Assembly: GCA_028023455.1 (NCBI GenBank)
Contig: JAQFVV010006199.1
Span: 6,520,972 to 6,584,971, forward strand
Direction: 5' to 3'
DNA: 64,000 nucleotides
Source: Epiperipatus broadwayi
Taxonomy: Eukaryota; Onychophora; Udeonychophora; Euonychophora; Peripatidae
The translations under genes and the position numbers were made by a program. Of the stretch, positions 35,650-47,299 are shown in pieces (within the stretch, counting starts at the first letter, position 1; each line of letters starts with the position of its first letter). The notes beneath the pieces are model-generated. The model did not search any database. It was not told the DNA's origin and saw nothing but the letters and a program-made list of their open reading frames with translations.

Positions 35650-37360
35650 AATTAGATGGAAAGGTGTAAATTAATTTTATGATTCAGGTGGTTATAAGAT
35701 TTATCAAAAAATTCATAGCTAGTCATTCAGAAAATGAATTTTAATAATAACCTTAATTTGTTTTATTCAAAATTAGAATGTAATTACTACACTTACGATA
35801 AACTAGGTGTCATGCTGAAAAAACTGTTGTGTGTGTTAAAAATAAAATTGTTCAGAAACTTGTTTAAAATCTTTTTTGATTTCAGTTTTCCTGTTTGTTT
35901 AAACTTCTTGGAAACTTTTAAATGTAAAGTTATTTTTGCTGTCTAAAAGTACTGTAATTTCCTTTTTGTTTAAATTGATTTTCTTTTTTAAAATAATAAA
36001 TGAGATTATACAAATATATTTGTATAATAAACTTAATATCGCTGTTGTTGTTTTTAAATAAAATAAATATTTATTAGATTGTTATGAAGTCTTTTGAAAT
36101 TGGATTCAAACTATCCACTTGCATTTCTACTATCTGGGATTGAAATCTATTTGAAATTTTTAAGTTTGTTAAAAAAATTATTTGTAAATTGTAGATTTTT
36201 TTTTTTCTAAGTTCATTTAGAATTTCTCCTAGGCTTGATACAATATCTTAAATTCCACATAAATTTGATTTAATAAGTAGTTATTTAGCAATTTTAGCTG
36301 AATTTGATTTACCATTATCTTTCTATTGTGATTATTATTATTAGTGAAGAGATATTGATTGGTATATCTTTGTATTATCTCTGAAGATTTAGAGATGTGT
36401 TTTTAAGAATATATAATGTTGTAGCTTTTATTTTGTTATCTATTTGCTTATTTCTTATGAGCCTAACATTATCATTCATTGATAGCATCACTATATTAAT
36501 AGTAGTTGTATAATTTTTCATCTCTAAAATAATTAGTTGACATCCAGTAGCCTAATCATTCCATCTTAAATGACCAAACTGAATTTATTATTTTCATCAT
36601 TCAGAATTGAATTAGTGAGCTTTGCTTATTAACTATTCTACTATTGAATCACCTAATCAAATTATTATTATATTTTCATTACTATGTTACCTTTTTTTTA
36701 ATGTTTTTATATGCTTATTATAACCACCATTGGATTTACTTTAGAGTTTGAACTTACAATTGTTCAATCTGGAAGAGAGTAATTGAATAAATTTCTGCCT
36801 TAATTAATGCAAAATGTAAGCAGATAGAGCTAAGTTGTGCTTTGGTTTATCAATACTAACTATCATTTTATCAAAATGTTTTATCTTAGTAACTAGAAAA
36901 TATTTCTTATGGACAACTTTAGTATATTTAAATTATCTAAAGTGTTAAAATATCTATGATTTTTAGATCTTTGCTTGTAAATAAGATGCAAATATTACAG
37001 TGTTTTGAGACACTCAAAAGAAAAAGAAAAAAAAGCTAAAATAAACTGAAGTAAAAGTAATTTTTTACATACACATAAATAATAGTAATAATACTCAAAT
37101 TTTCCAATACTCATAATAAGTCAAATAACTTCTGGCAACAAAATGAAAAACATGATTTAATGTTTTGGATGAACATGGAAGTTTTAAATCTTTATTCAAA
37201 AATGTATATCTTTTAAAATATGCATATAAAGAGAGGAAAAAAATACATACAAAGTAATAATCTACGTAAGTTAAGATTTATATATATGGATAAACATCAT
37301 CAAAATTCCTTCATACCTGGTCTTTAAAAGTCAAACCATATTATTACAAACAAATAACAA
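35650..37360. other. AT-rich noncoding stretch
   Basis: No gene or bounded repeat was recognised. Frame 35734-35946 is a phenylalanine- and leucine-rich chance frame. Confidence 0.55.
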
Positions 37361-37364
37361 TTAA

Positions 37365-37480
37365 TACTTTTTATTAGTCATTCATTAGACTAGAAACTAT
37401 CCAATAATGAATAATATTTCTGCAGTGTAATTTTCTCTACACCATTCTCATGCAAGTTAGGGACTGGTTCCTGATTAATT
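37365..37480. repeat. Fragment of fold-back family C
   Basis: TTTTATTAGTCATTCATTAG, ATGAATAATATTTCTGCAGTG and ACCATTCTCATGCAAGTTAG match segments of the elements at 12687-13072 and 39345-39560. Only part of one arm is present. No target-site duplication was identified. Confidence 0.65.
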
Positions 37481-37484
37481 TGCA

Positions 37485-39340
37485 GATAAATAGAATTTAT
37501 TCCACCATAAGAAAAATAAAAATAACTTGGCAAGCTATTTAAAGTTTAAGACTGACTTGAAATTAATGCACATTATTGCATAAAAATGACACCAAAACAA
37601 AAAATACAAAACTAGGTTGAAACAAAAATTATTATTGTACATTATTTATTTGCATTGCATCAGAAAAAAATAATAATATTGAACAGATAACTAGTGAGAA
37701 AAATTACAAACTGGATTTGTTTATATTTATAATGATAATACAATGACCATCAAGGAAGTTTTTTAAAGGAATACTACTTAAAAACAAATATAATCTGTTT
37801 TTAATTTATTGTGTTGATTAGTGGCTTCCTTCGGTAGTGCTCAGAAACAATTGTCTTTAATTATTGGTAGTTACATTGTCGATTGATAATAATTTTTAAA
37901 CTTTAGACATACCTTATAATAATTTATTTTTTACTTTGCCTTTAAAACTACAACACACTTAAATGTCAATATTCCACAAACATAATCTGAATATAGATTT
38001 ATTATTAGCTTTAGGTAGATGTTTTGTTGTTTTATTATATAATTTTAGAGGTGGAATGGGGGTTCCCTCCTTTTCTATCCTCTTTGTCTTGTCGTGGTTG
38101 GTTATATTTTTTATTTTTATTTTTTTTTTTTGTTTTTTTTTTTTTTTATTTGGGGGTGGGAGAGTTTTTATTTATTTTTTTTTATTTATTAATATATATA
38201 TTTTTATTTGCTTAGTAAGGAAATGTGTATATATTTTTTTTTATATATTATAATGATAATTTTATTTTTTTTTTTTAATTTAGTATTTATTTTAAATTAA
38301 GTTATAATTTTTTTTTTTTTTATAGGTTATTATAATAGTAATTGTAATTGTGAACAAGGAAATCAATCTCCAGTCAAATGTATATTGAAATCTCGGCGCA
38401 TTCACTTGCCAGTAATAATTTAAAAGCATAAGTGAATTAATTACACTTGAAGCATATTTCTATATAAGCCAATCACTACTGACTGTGCTTATCTTCAAAT
38501 TGACAATTATATTGTACACATTTAGATATTCTACCACAAGAGAGGGACAGAATCTCATTTTTAATCATCTGAGATTAAACATATATTAATTATGAATAAA
38601 TGTAGTAATCTTAGTAATTGTGGTAATGGTAACAGTACTAATTCATATTTATTATTAAATTTTATTGATATCACATAGAACACAACAATTATATTGATAA
38701 TTTTGTTTATATAATTAGATTTTAAAAAATATTAACATTACCACATATATAATGACAATAACAATAATAATTTATTTTAATTATTCACCAATGGCAATAA
38801 ACTCAAACTGAAAAAATAAATAAATTCAAGCATGGAAGTAAAAACTAATAAATATTACATGTATATAAATTTCTTACATGAAGATTAAAAATTGAAATAA
38901 TCAACATGTAATTTTTTTGTTTTTCATAAATGTACCATTGAGGTCTTTCTAGCAATGATATATATTGCAGAGGCTTCTACTATGTGGTGATGCTGAACTG
39001 AGATCAGACCCATATAGCTATCTGGCTTGCTATGCTGAGTTTGAAGACATTACGTGTCTAAAAGATTCACGCTTGCAAGCTGAATAGAAACTGTTTCATA
39101 AACGCTCAGAGTTTGTGTTTAGATCTAGTTTCTAAAATTCCTGACTTTCACTGATGATAGCAAGTAGCTTGAAATCATGATCTGAAAGTGGAATTAAAGT
39201 TAGAGATAGTGAATTCATGCTCTGACGTTTATGTAAACATATGCTTGACGGTGTTTTTGGTAGAACACCATCTGTTGACATAAATACAAGCGTTAGCAAG
39301 TTTTTAACTTGTTTTTTGTTTTTCATATATATATATCAAT
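37485..39340. other. Noncoding stretch with T- and G-rich low complexity
   Basis: Between 38095 and 38330 the sequence is mostly T with a G-rich interruption (38150-38165). The two overlapping frames there (37963-38253, 38024-38215) are translations of T-runs. A less AT-rich patch at 38940-39330 has no recognisable homology; frame 39132-39326 (minus) cannot be supported as a gene. Confidence 0.6.
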
Positions 39341-39344
39341 TGAT

Positions 39345-39560
39345 AACTCAAACATGCTGCCCTCACAACTTTGGTACAAATCACTTAATGAAAGTTTATT
39401 AATAATTTTTATTAGTCATTCATTAGACTAGAAATTAGCAAATAAAGAATAATATTTTTGTAGTGTAATTTTCACTACACCACTCTCACATAAGCCAGTA
39501 GTAAACATTCTTTACCTTATATGAGAGTGGTGCAGTGAAAATTACATTACAGAAATACAA
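39345..39560. repeat. Fold-back family C element or fragment
   Basis: It contains CATGCTGCCCTCACAACTTTGG, CACTTAATGAAAGTTTATTAATAA and the inverted pair CACTACACCACTCTCACATAAG ... TATGAGAGTGGTGCAGTG at its right end. These match, in part inverted, the 12.7 kb element. The hammerhead-like region of that copy is absent here. Confidence 0.65.
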
Positions 39561-39899
39561 TCCAGTTCACTATTTTACAAAGTTGCTGCACAAATAAAAG
39601 CACATGCACACACACAAAATTTTTCAATAGTTATTGTATTACATTCAAATATCAGTCTTTCAAGCTAATTGTGCATGCGCTTTTTGCGAGTGTTAATAAT
39701 AAATGAATACTTTCCTTTCCAATACAAGATATAGTTATTGTAGTTCAATGACTATTGAGTTGCCTTTTTCTTATTGAAATAAAAATATTAATATTATTAA
39801 AATATTTATTATGCGAGTATATCAGTCTATTTAATGTTAATCTTTTTAATATTTCTTTATTTTTACTATTTAAATTGGGGATTCCATTTAGTAATTTTG

Positions 39900-42110
39900 T
39901 TTGCAAGTCAGACATTCTATTTCTTTTACCATTTTTTGCAATATCAGCTTGTCATCTTTATGTTGAACATTTTTGATCATGTTAATATTTGAGATAATCT
40001 CAGAATTCTATATATAACAAATTCAGTGAGTAACATTGCAAATAATACAAATGTAGCATTTAAATTAAAACTATTACTCATTTTTGGAACAGGTTCTAAT
40101 ATTTTACGGGCTTTTTCTACATTATAAAAAAATATGTAGTTAATGCATCATTTCTAGAGAAAATGATTTCCAAGTCTTTACAAACAAATACATTAGGGAA
40201 TGGACTGATTATCTAATGTGTAATTATATACTTTTGCTAGATTTCCTAATAAAAGTTATAATTTTTTATTTATTAGTATTTGTAATCATATACCAGTTCT
40301 GGAAATTTTCTAACACAAGTCTAATTTATTAAAAAAATTATAGAAATTGTACAAAACATGTTTATAGCATCAATGTAATAAAATATATTTTTATTATACA
40401 GAAAAAAATTCAAATAATAAGTAACGATTTTTTTAAAAAAATAAGGACATAAAACACTATCCTGAAGCTTTCTATAAATGAAATGAATGCAATTAGATGA
40501 CTTATTATTAAAAAAATAATGAAATTCAGGCCTAATAAATAAAACACAAAAGCTCAAACTTATAGATAATCTATTTATAGCAAGTTTAAATAATAAAGTA
40601 TTATCACACATTCTGTCAAATGCTTTATTCAAGACCACATAAATAACACCTAATTATTTCTGTTGATTAAAATTTTGTACTATTCTTTCAATGACTGTGA
40701 GTAAATTTATATTTATTGATTTGCCTGATCATGCTGATAGAGAAAAAGCCATTCCATATAATAAATAGTTAAAGATTTAAAAAGATATTTGTTAAAATTT
40801 TTAACTCTAATACAAAGAAGAGATATAGTTCTATAATTATGTAAGAGTATATTCTGCAAGAATATACAGACAATTGTCAACAATCTCTTATATAAAATCC
40901 CTATTTTGTCTGTTGTCTGAATGTTGTCTACAATGCTGTGTAATCGGTTGCTTAACAGATTACAAAAAACATGAAATTTGACAGTATCAAAAAAAAGAAA
41001 AATTAATACATAACTGTACCTAACTAAACAATAATTTATATTATGAAGCATATTTTATGTGAAAGAAGTAATTGTGCCATTAATAAAAAACGCTCAGAAA
41101 AAAAATCAGTTCATGTGTTTTTATTTACAGTACAGAACTTAAGTAGGTGTAGTATTTAAATTATGAAGAAAATGTGATTACAGTATATAAATTCATGTTT
41201 GAAATGTGATATTTAGTGAGGGGAAAAAATAGATGTCGTTAAATAACGTATTTACATCAAGTTTTGGGTAGCATATAATTGATTGAAGTCGTGCAATTGG
41301 ATATTGTGTAGTTCACACTAATTTCATCATTAATAGTTGTCTATAACACTGTCAAATTTACACATCAAATATAACAGGTATATTTAAAAAATTTAATTTT
41401 AATTTAGAGACTTAATTTGATTATGAGCATTTTATTCAAAACAAGTGATTCTGCAAAGCAAGGTATATTTATCAAAGCAAGACTATAATGAACATTAGCA
41501 TATACATTCACATATCCATAGTTTGGCTCAGTAAAAATAGCAACAATAAGATTTATTACTGTAATTGTTGACAATTGTCTACATACTCTTGTAGAATATA
41601 TTTTTGCATATCTACAGTATACAAGTATATATAATTATCTATTTTTCTTTTATATCCCTTTTTTGGCTTAGGACTACTTTAGTGTTTTTCCATAAAGAAG
41701 TCTTAAATTGAAGAGATAGATTAAATGGATATTTCAATATGGGAGCCAAGTCCTTTATAAATAAATGAAGATATATCATCCATTCCCTCACTTTTTTATT
41801 TTTAAGTTGTACTCTATTTGATTGTTTCTATAGATATTTCATGAATATTTAAAGCTTTATTGTTAATATGAATTAATGTTTCACAGCTAATGTTAGCACT
41901 ACAATTAGTATAAGTATTATTTTTCAAATTTAAATGAAAAGCAATGAAAAGTCATTGGTCACTATTTCTGTATCTCCATTTTGTAAGATATTCTTTTTGG
42001 GTGCAAGGAATTTAATATATTCTGAAAAATCTCTTGGATTTTTTTCTCAATAATAATAATGATGATGATAAAACCAATTTAGAGGATTTAAATATTTTTA
42101 ATGATAACTT
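39900..42110 (-). pseudogene. Decayed LINE reverse transcriptase, interrupted by an insertion
   Basis: Minus-strand pieces in RT order: LAPILKYPFNLSLQFKTSLW then KNTKVVLSQKRD (41.66-41.82 kb; the segment before the NYRPISLL block), NYRTISLLCIRVKNFNKYLF (about 40.8 kb), VLNKAFDRMCDNTLLFKLAI (about 40.6 kb; motif A AFDR), and DSVLCPYFF (about 40.44 kb; the GVPQGSVLGPLLF block). A possible HKDDKLIL motif C lies near 39.95 kb. The pieces are separated by stops and frame changes. A 0.7 kb insertion bounded by inverted repeats (see next entry) splits the first two. This is a different lineage from the 20.5-22.1 kb relic, judging by motif wording. Long dead. Confidence 0.7.
40848..41608. mobile_element. 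Inverted-repeat-bounded insertion inside the LINE
   Basis: The left end TATTCTGCAAGAATATACAGACAATTGTCAACAAT reappears inverted at 41562-41605 with about five differences, giving termini of about 35 bp. The span between them holds no LINE homology, whereas LINE RT fragments continue on both sides. That pattern fits a MITE-like or fold-back insertion. I could not define a duplication of target bases. Confidence 0.5.
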
Positions 42111-42773
42111 TTTGAAATCATCTTTGACATATTTTCATTATAATGACTATAAAAACATAAAATTATTGAACTGTTTGGCTGCTTGTTAATGAATGTAAAA
42201 TTTGGCCCCAGAATTGACAGGTTAACTGATATTCAAGCTTAACTCTTGGCATCATTTTAGCACTGTTTAAATTGTATAAAGCATAGAAATACTGTATTAA
42301 ATTTTTAAAAAAATTAATGTCAGGTTTAAATTAGATTATTTAAACTTCTGAGTGGTTTAGTCTATTAATAAGAGTGGTCACAATAAAGCAAGGGTTTCTT
42401 GAATCAACTCCTAAAGGAAATGAAAAAAAAAAGAAAAATAATAATCTCAGTCTGGTTAATTGAATGAACTTTTGTACTTGCCAGACACTTTAATTTTTGA
42501 ATAAAACTTGGGCTCACAAACAATTAAGATTATAGTAAATATAGTAATGTTTAAAAGACAATAAATGTTCAAAAAAGATAATTGAAGTATTAACAAAAGG
42601 ATGATTTCAAGCTGATTATTAGAAAAATGCAGTAAAGTTTTTTACAGTTAGTTCCAGGTGGGAAATATTACTAAATGATTTTTCATTCTCATTAAGAGGA
42701 CTGCTCTTGAATAGTATAGTTTTTACTATTACATTTGCAAGATTCCTTTATTTTGAAATACATATGAATAAAT

Positions 42774-43058
42774 AGACAATACAGGTTAGTAATTACACAA
42801 TGTTTTAAGTAGTATTTACTCTTCTTCAGGTGTTGCTGTGCTATATGCACAGTGACAATATAACACCTTTAGATTTTTGAATACCAACTGAGCTCAGTTG
42901 GTAGAGCGTTTGTCTTAAATTCGATATTCAAGAATCTGAAGGTGCAAGTTCAACTTCTAAGTGAATATTGTCATTGTGCATATAGACCAGCAACACCTGA
43001 AGAAGAGTGGAGAATAATACTACTTGAAATGTTGTGTAATTACTAACCTATATTGTCT
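42774..43058. mobile_element. Palindromic SINE-like element (family B) with 14-bp TSD
   Basis: The right arm (42.90-43.06 kb) has a tRNA-like head: AGCTCAGTTGGTAGAGCG as box A and GGTGCAAGTTCAACTTC as a box B. It is followed by ATATTGTCATTGTGCATATAG, CACCTGAAGAAGAGTGG, ACTTGAAATGTTGTGTAATTACTAACC. The left arm is the same tail inverted (GGTTAGTAATTACACAATG...CTCTTCTTCAGGTG...CACCTTTAGATTTTTGAAT), so the element is a head-to-head dimer with a 5'-truncated left unit. ACATATGAATAAAT flanks it exactly (42760-42773, 43059-43072). Part of the tail shows hammerhead-like order (CUGAAGA ... GAAA). Confidence 0.8.
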
Positions 43059-43079
43059 ACATATGAATAAATTTGAACA

Positions 43080-46000
43080 ATTACATTATTTTTTTAAGCT
43101 TATTTTCATTGTCTACATTAAGAAGTAGAACAAGCATACGAGCAAATTACAGTATTTTCTTTGTTCAAGAACTATTTATTATAAGATTGAGTTATCAATG
43201 ATCACTGGATGACTTGGGGGTATAACAGGTACCTAGAATTTACATCAAACTGATATGTGATGAGAATTTTTTTTTTTTGCCTTGAACATTTTCTTTTTAT
43301 GTGCAGTCCACTTACAAGTTAAAACCATTGGAAAGTTTTCCCAAACTCCCTTAGAAATCAGATTTTGTGCCACTGAGATATCATTTATTTCTAATTTACA
43401 AAAATGAAAAATATATTTTTATTTAATAAGGAAATTTATTGGGAAGTGAATAGATTTTTAATAGGACTGAGGCTAGAATTTTTTACTGCAGAAATAGAAA
43501 AAATCATCTATTTGATTGGACAAATGCATCAGTAAGTTTATAATGTAAATTAAGTCCATATTTTTTATGTCACTTGTAGTGTTTTAATATTACACGATCT
43601 CTTGAATAACTATTTAATTATAGTTTAATGCAGTGGTAGAGTGATATTCTCAAAACTGAAAAATTCCTGATTTGAGATTTAAAGTGTCACTTCTAATGCC
43701 CCAAAATATCATATGAATTCTCAGATAACTAACAATTCCATTCTTAAATTTATTGATATTCAGTTTCAAGATTCTGCAAATAAACAGAGAGAAAGGGAGA
43801 AATGTTACTTTATTTTTAAGAAGCCTTATCACGGTTTTTTTTACAATATTTTCATTTTTATTATTTAATGAAATAAGAGTATTTAATTTTGAATTTGTAT
43901 GCATAATAAAAATATTTATTATTGAATGAAAAATGAATAAAAGCTATCATCATAATTCATTAATAATTATTAATAACATTTTACAATTAAATTAATCATC
44001 CTTATTTTTTATCTTATTCTCCTATTTTCTTTAGCTTATTGTTTTTTATTTATTAGTACAAATACTGACTATCATAAGACATTAATCATCTCTCTGTACT
44101 AACAATAGCAATAGAATTGTGTGTGAGTGTGCAATATTTTTTGACTTATTAATTATATATACAGCAATTTTGACTTTTTTTTTCTTTGTTTTTATATCTA
44201 TCAGCCACACCCCATCCCCTTTATTATGGAGTTAAAATGGATATGCTTCTGTGAATAACTGTTAGTGATAACTATGTTTTAAAAATAAAAAATAAGCATG
44301 ATATACAATTCTTACTGAACCAGCTAAGTTGAAGATTAACTTTATACATTGTAAAAGACATTTTTTCATACTGATTCAAAGTACACTCTAATGTGACTTT
44401 GAATTTAAAATTAGAAAGCTAAAAAATGCTAATTAAATATATCTATGTGTATGTAACTCACTTGCATAAGGCTAACAAGATAGCTCCATAAAGACATTTC
44501 TCACTAATACATAACACCACTATATCTAATCATCTTCCTTCATTGATAGCATATATATTAATAATTTGTTAAATAAGTTTCTTCTTTTCTCATATTTGCT
44601 TCAGACTATTGGTTCACTGCTATTTTAGTGATATAATTATAATGTATTATTTTTGTTTGCAAAAACATTGGTTTTTTTTTTTTTAATAATTGATAACTGA
44701 ATAGAAAAATATACATGAATGAAAAGTACGAATTGAAGAAAATAAATGGTGTTTGGAAAAAATTCCTGTAAGATAAAATAATCTTTAAATTTTCTCAACC
44801 AATAAAATTTGAATATGAGAGCAAAAAGGAAAATATAATAATATTAAATCTTGAAGAACAAACAAGCTTGAAGATAGTTCTTGCCATTGTACTGAACTAT
44901 CTATAGTAAAATTATATCAATGTTTTGAACATTTACACAGAAACAGTAAACTTTATATAAATTTATTTTATTTACTGCATAGCATGCTTTTGACGTTCAA
45001 TTTCATCATATCCATAGCATTTGCACTTAGGAGTCTATATCATATTCACAGAATTTGTAGTTTTTCAGGATTTAATTTAATATTTAATTATGTTTTGATT
45101 TATATGATTTTTTTTTTCTTTCTACAGTATAGGCTTTTTCATATCTGCACATATATATGTAATATATAGGGGTTTGAAATGTTGCATTTTAAAAAAATTT
45201 TTTTTATAGATATCCTTTGCAAACTTATTTTCATGATCCAAAAATATTGATATACATCCCTCTCTTCTTTGTGTTGATAATATAAGTGTAAATAAAATAA
45301 ATTTATATAAAATTTACCTTTTCTGTGTAAATGATCAAAATCTTTATATAATTTTATAATAGAATCAAGAAAAGAGAAGGAAGTTTTAAGAATTACTGAA
45401 TTATAAAAAAAAAAATATTTTTTAAAAATATTGTATGATCAGAATCGCCTACTTTGATAGAGAGTTTTATGATAACTTCCAATGAAAAAATGAATAAAGT
45501 TAATGATTTTGTCAGGTATATAGTAATGCTAATCAAAATTATTTTTTATAATTACAGTACTGTATTAATAATATATATATATATAATTAAATTAAACATA
45601 TGAAATCAAAATACTTGTTAAATTATTTATTATATCAGTGCATAATGTAATAATCAACCAATCATTGTGTAGGATGTATATTTCAAGGACAACTCTTTTC
45701 ATCTGTCTTGTAACATTGCTAATTCTTCATATTAAAATAGTGATTTCATTTTTATATTAATGCTTTAACAATAACTTGGTTTGGGTTATATTATTAATAT
45801 AAAACCAAATCACATATTGACATCAGGGATTGGCACTACTTTAATGCAAATGATTTAAAGGGGTTGTTCTAGAAGCAACTCTTGCAAAATGATTGGTTGT
45901 TGTGGTTTTTTTTTTTGCACTATGCAGTGATCAAGCAAATAATTTAATCAGTGCTTTATTTGGTAATTGCATTTATTCTGTTAATTATATATTTAAATAT

Positions 46001-46860
46001 CAAATAATATTTAAATAAATTGATTGAGTTACATGAAATTAATTCTGCAATAGAATATTAATAACTCTTTAACAAACTATTCATCATTCAAAATCACTCA
46101 AGAGAAAATGGATAAAACAATTTTTAGATATTCCACTATAGGATAAAGACCTACCCATGTCCCTTCAAAGGACAATGAAAGTGAAAGTAATATTAAATCT
46201 GACTTATTAAATACTAGATGGTGAAACTTTAATATTTTTTTATTCTTATTTTACCCTCTATCTAAGAATAGCTGAACATCATTTTATCACTCAAATTTTA
46301 AATGGTTAGCAGGATTGGCTACCTAAAGGAAAATTCTGGTTTGGAACCTAGAAAAATTTTCCAAGTCTTATCACGTCTTCAAACTAATAGTTGTTGATTA
46401 GATTTTTTTTTTTTTTTAATCTATAATTTTTAAAAGTAAATTTAAACAGATCTTGGGTATGTCAGGTGATGCCCCACTGCAAGACTAATGATATATAAAA
46501 GTAACAAATATTTTTTTTTTTAATTATTTTACGGGTTTTATTTTTTTCTCCTGATAATTTTACAGTGTTTTTTTTTTTTTTTTTAGTAAGGTGAAAATAA
46601 TTGTTCTCTTGTTTCATGGTAACTATTTCACCGAAGTACTAAACTACATAAAGTATATAATATCTTTTTTGATTCATACATTTTTTTTATAAAAAATATA
46701 TATATAAATTTCTGTATATGTATGTCTTAATTTTTATGCGTATATATTATGAATGTGTATTTACAAAGTATTGAGAATAAAAAAAACTGAATAATAATTA
46801 GAATGTAATGTTTATCTACAAATTTATATTAAATAAAATTGTGTTTTTAATTATCTAGTT
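43080..46860. other. AT-rich noncoding stretch
   Basis: No exon or bounded element. A short AT microsatellite lies near 45573-45586, and T-runs near 46395 and 46570. A segment at 45830-45920 is less AT-rich and contains an octamer ATGCAAAT, but nothing else marks it as functional. It falls in the proposed upstream intron boundary region of the minus-strand gene. Confidence 0.5.
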
Positions 46861-46905
46861 ATCAAAACCTTAAATTTTAATTTGTAAATATGTTTTTTTT
46901 TTTAC

Positions 46906-47055
46906 TAACATAATATCTTTTGCTTTCTTAGTCCACCAATGGCTTTCTTGATTCATTGGTGAAAACTCAACATCTTGAGGATCAAAAGTGTCAGCTTCCT
47001 CCAGGAACTTGCTTGGTATATTCATATTTCCTACTTCTGCACTGCATGTTTGCAT
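46906..47055 (-). CDS. First coding exon (50 codons) of an unrecognised gene
   Basis: On the minus strand an ATG at 47055 opens a 50-codon frame (MQTCSAEVGN ... ADTFDPQDVEFSPMNQESHW ... KDIML), then GTAAAA as donor (TTA|GTAAAA, phase 0). The composition is balanced, acidic in the middle (EEADTFDPQDVE), with a WWTKKAK motif. This is unlike the I/N/K/F-rich chance frames around it. A stop in frame 24 nt upstream makes this the first possible methionine; Met11 has a better initiation context and could be the real start. A TATAAA motif lies 230 nt upstream (47285-47290, minus). The open frame runs 12 codons past the donor to a stop at 46870. Function unknown; linkage to the exons at 29.4 and 23.5 kb is inference from phase. 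Confidence 0.6.
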
Positions 47056-47284
47056 GTATACGTAAGCTCTTGATGTTTAATGCCTGCCATAATGTCACAC
47101 AGAGTATTAATTAAACGTTCTGTAGTATCATATGTCAGAGTTGTAAGTAAAATCTTTTATTTCCTCATTCAGCATGAAGATTGAACATTATCTTAAGTTA
47201 CAGTTGAGATTAGATTTAAAAATAAAAAAAATCACCGTTTTATTTTTACTAAATTTAAACACAACCGTCACATTTGGAATCGCG

Positions 47285-47290
47285 TTTATA
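47285..47290 (-). promoter_or_regulatory. Candidate TATA box
   Basis: TATAAA on the minus strand, next to a short CpG-containing patch (AACGCG), 230 nt upstream of the candidate start codon at 47055. In AT-rich DNA this hexamer is frequent, so only the position and neighbouring CpGs favour it. Confidence 0.3.
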
Positions 47291-47299
47291 TATGCTGTT

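Noticed and set aside
37963-38253. Hydrophobic 96-codon frame resembling a membrane protein
   Set aside because: The frame is driven by T homopolymers (phenylalanine runs) and a neighbouring frame gives the same kind of string.
42895-42960. tRNA-Lys or tRNA-Arg gene
   Set aside because: The anticodon arm carries a long insertion and the sequence lies within a palindromic retroposon.
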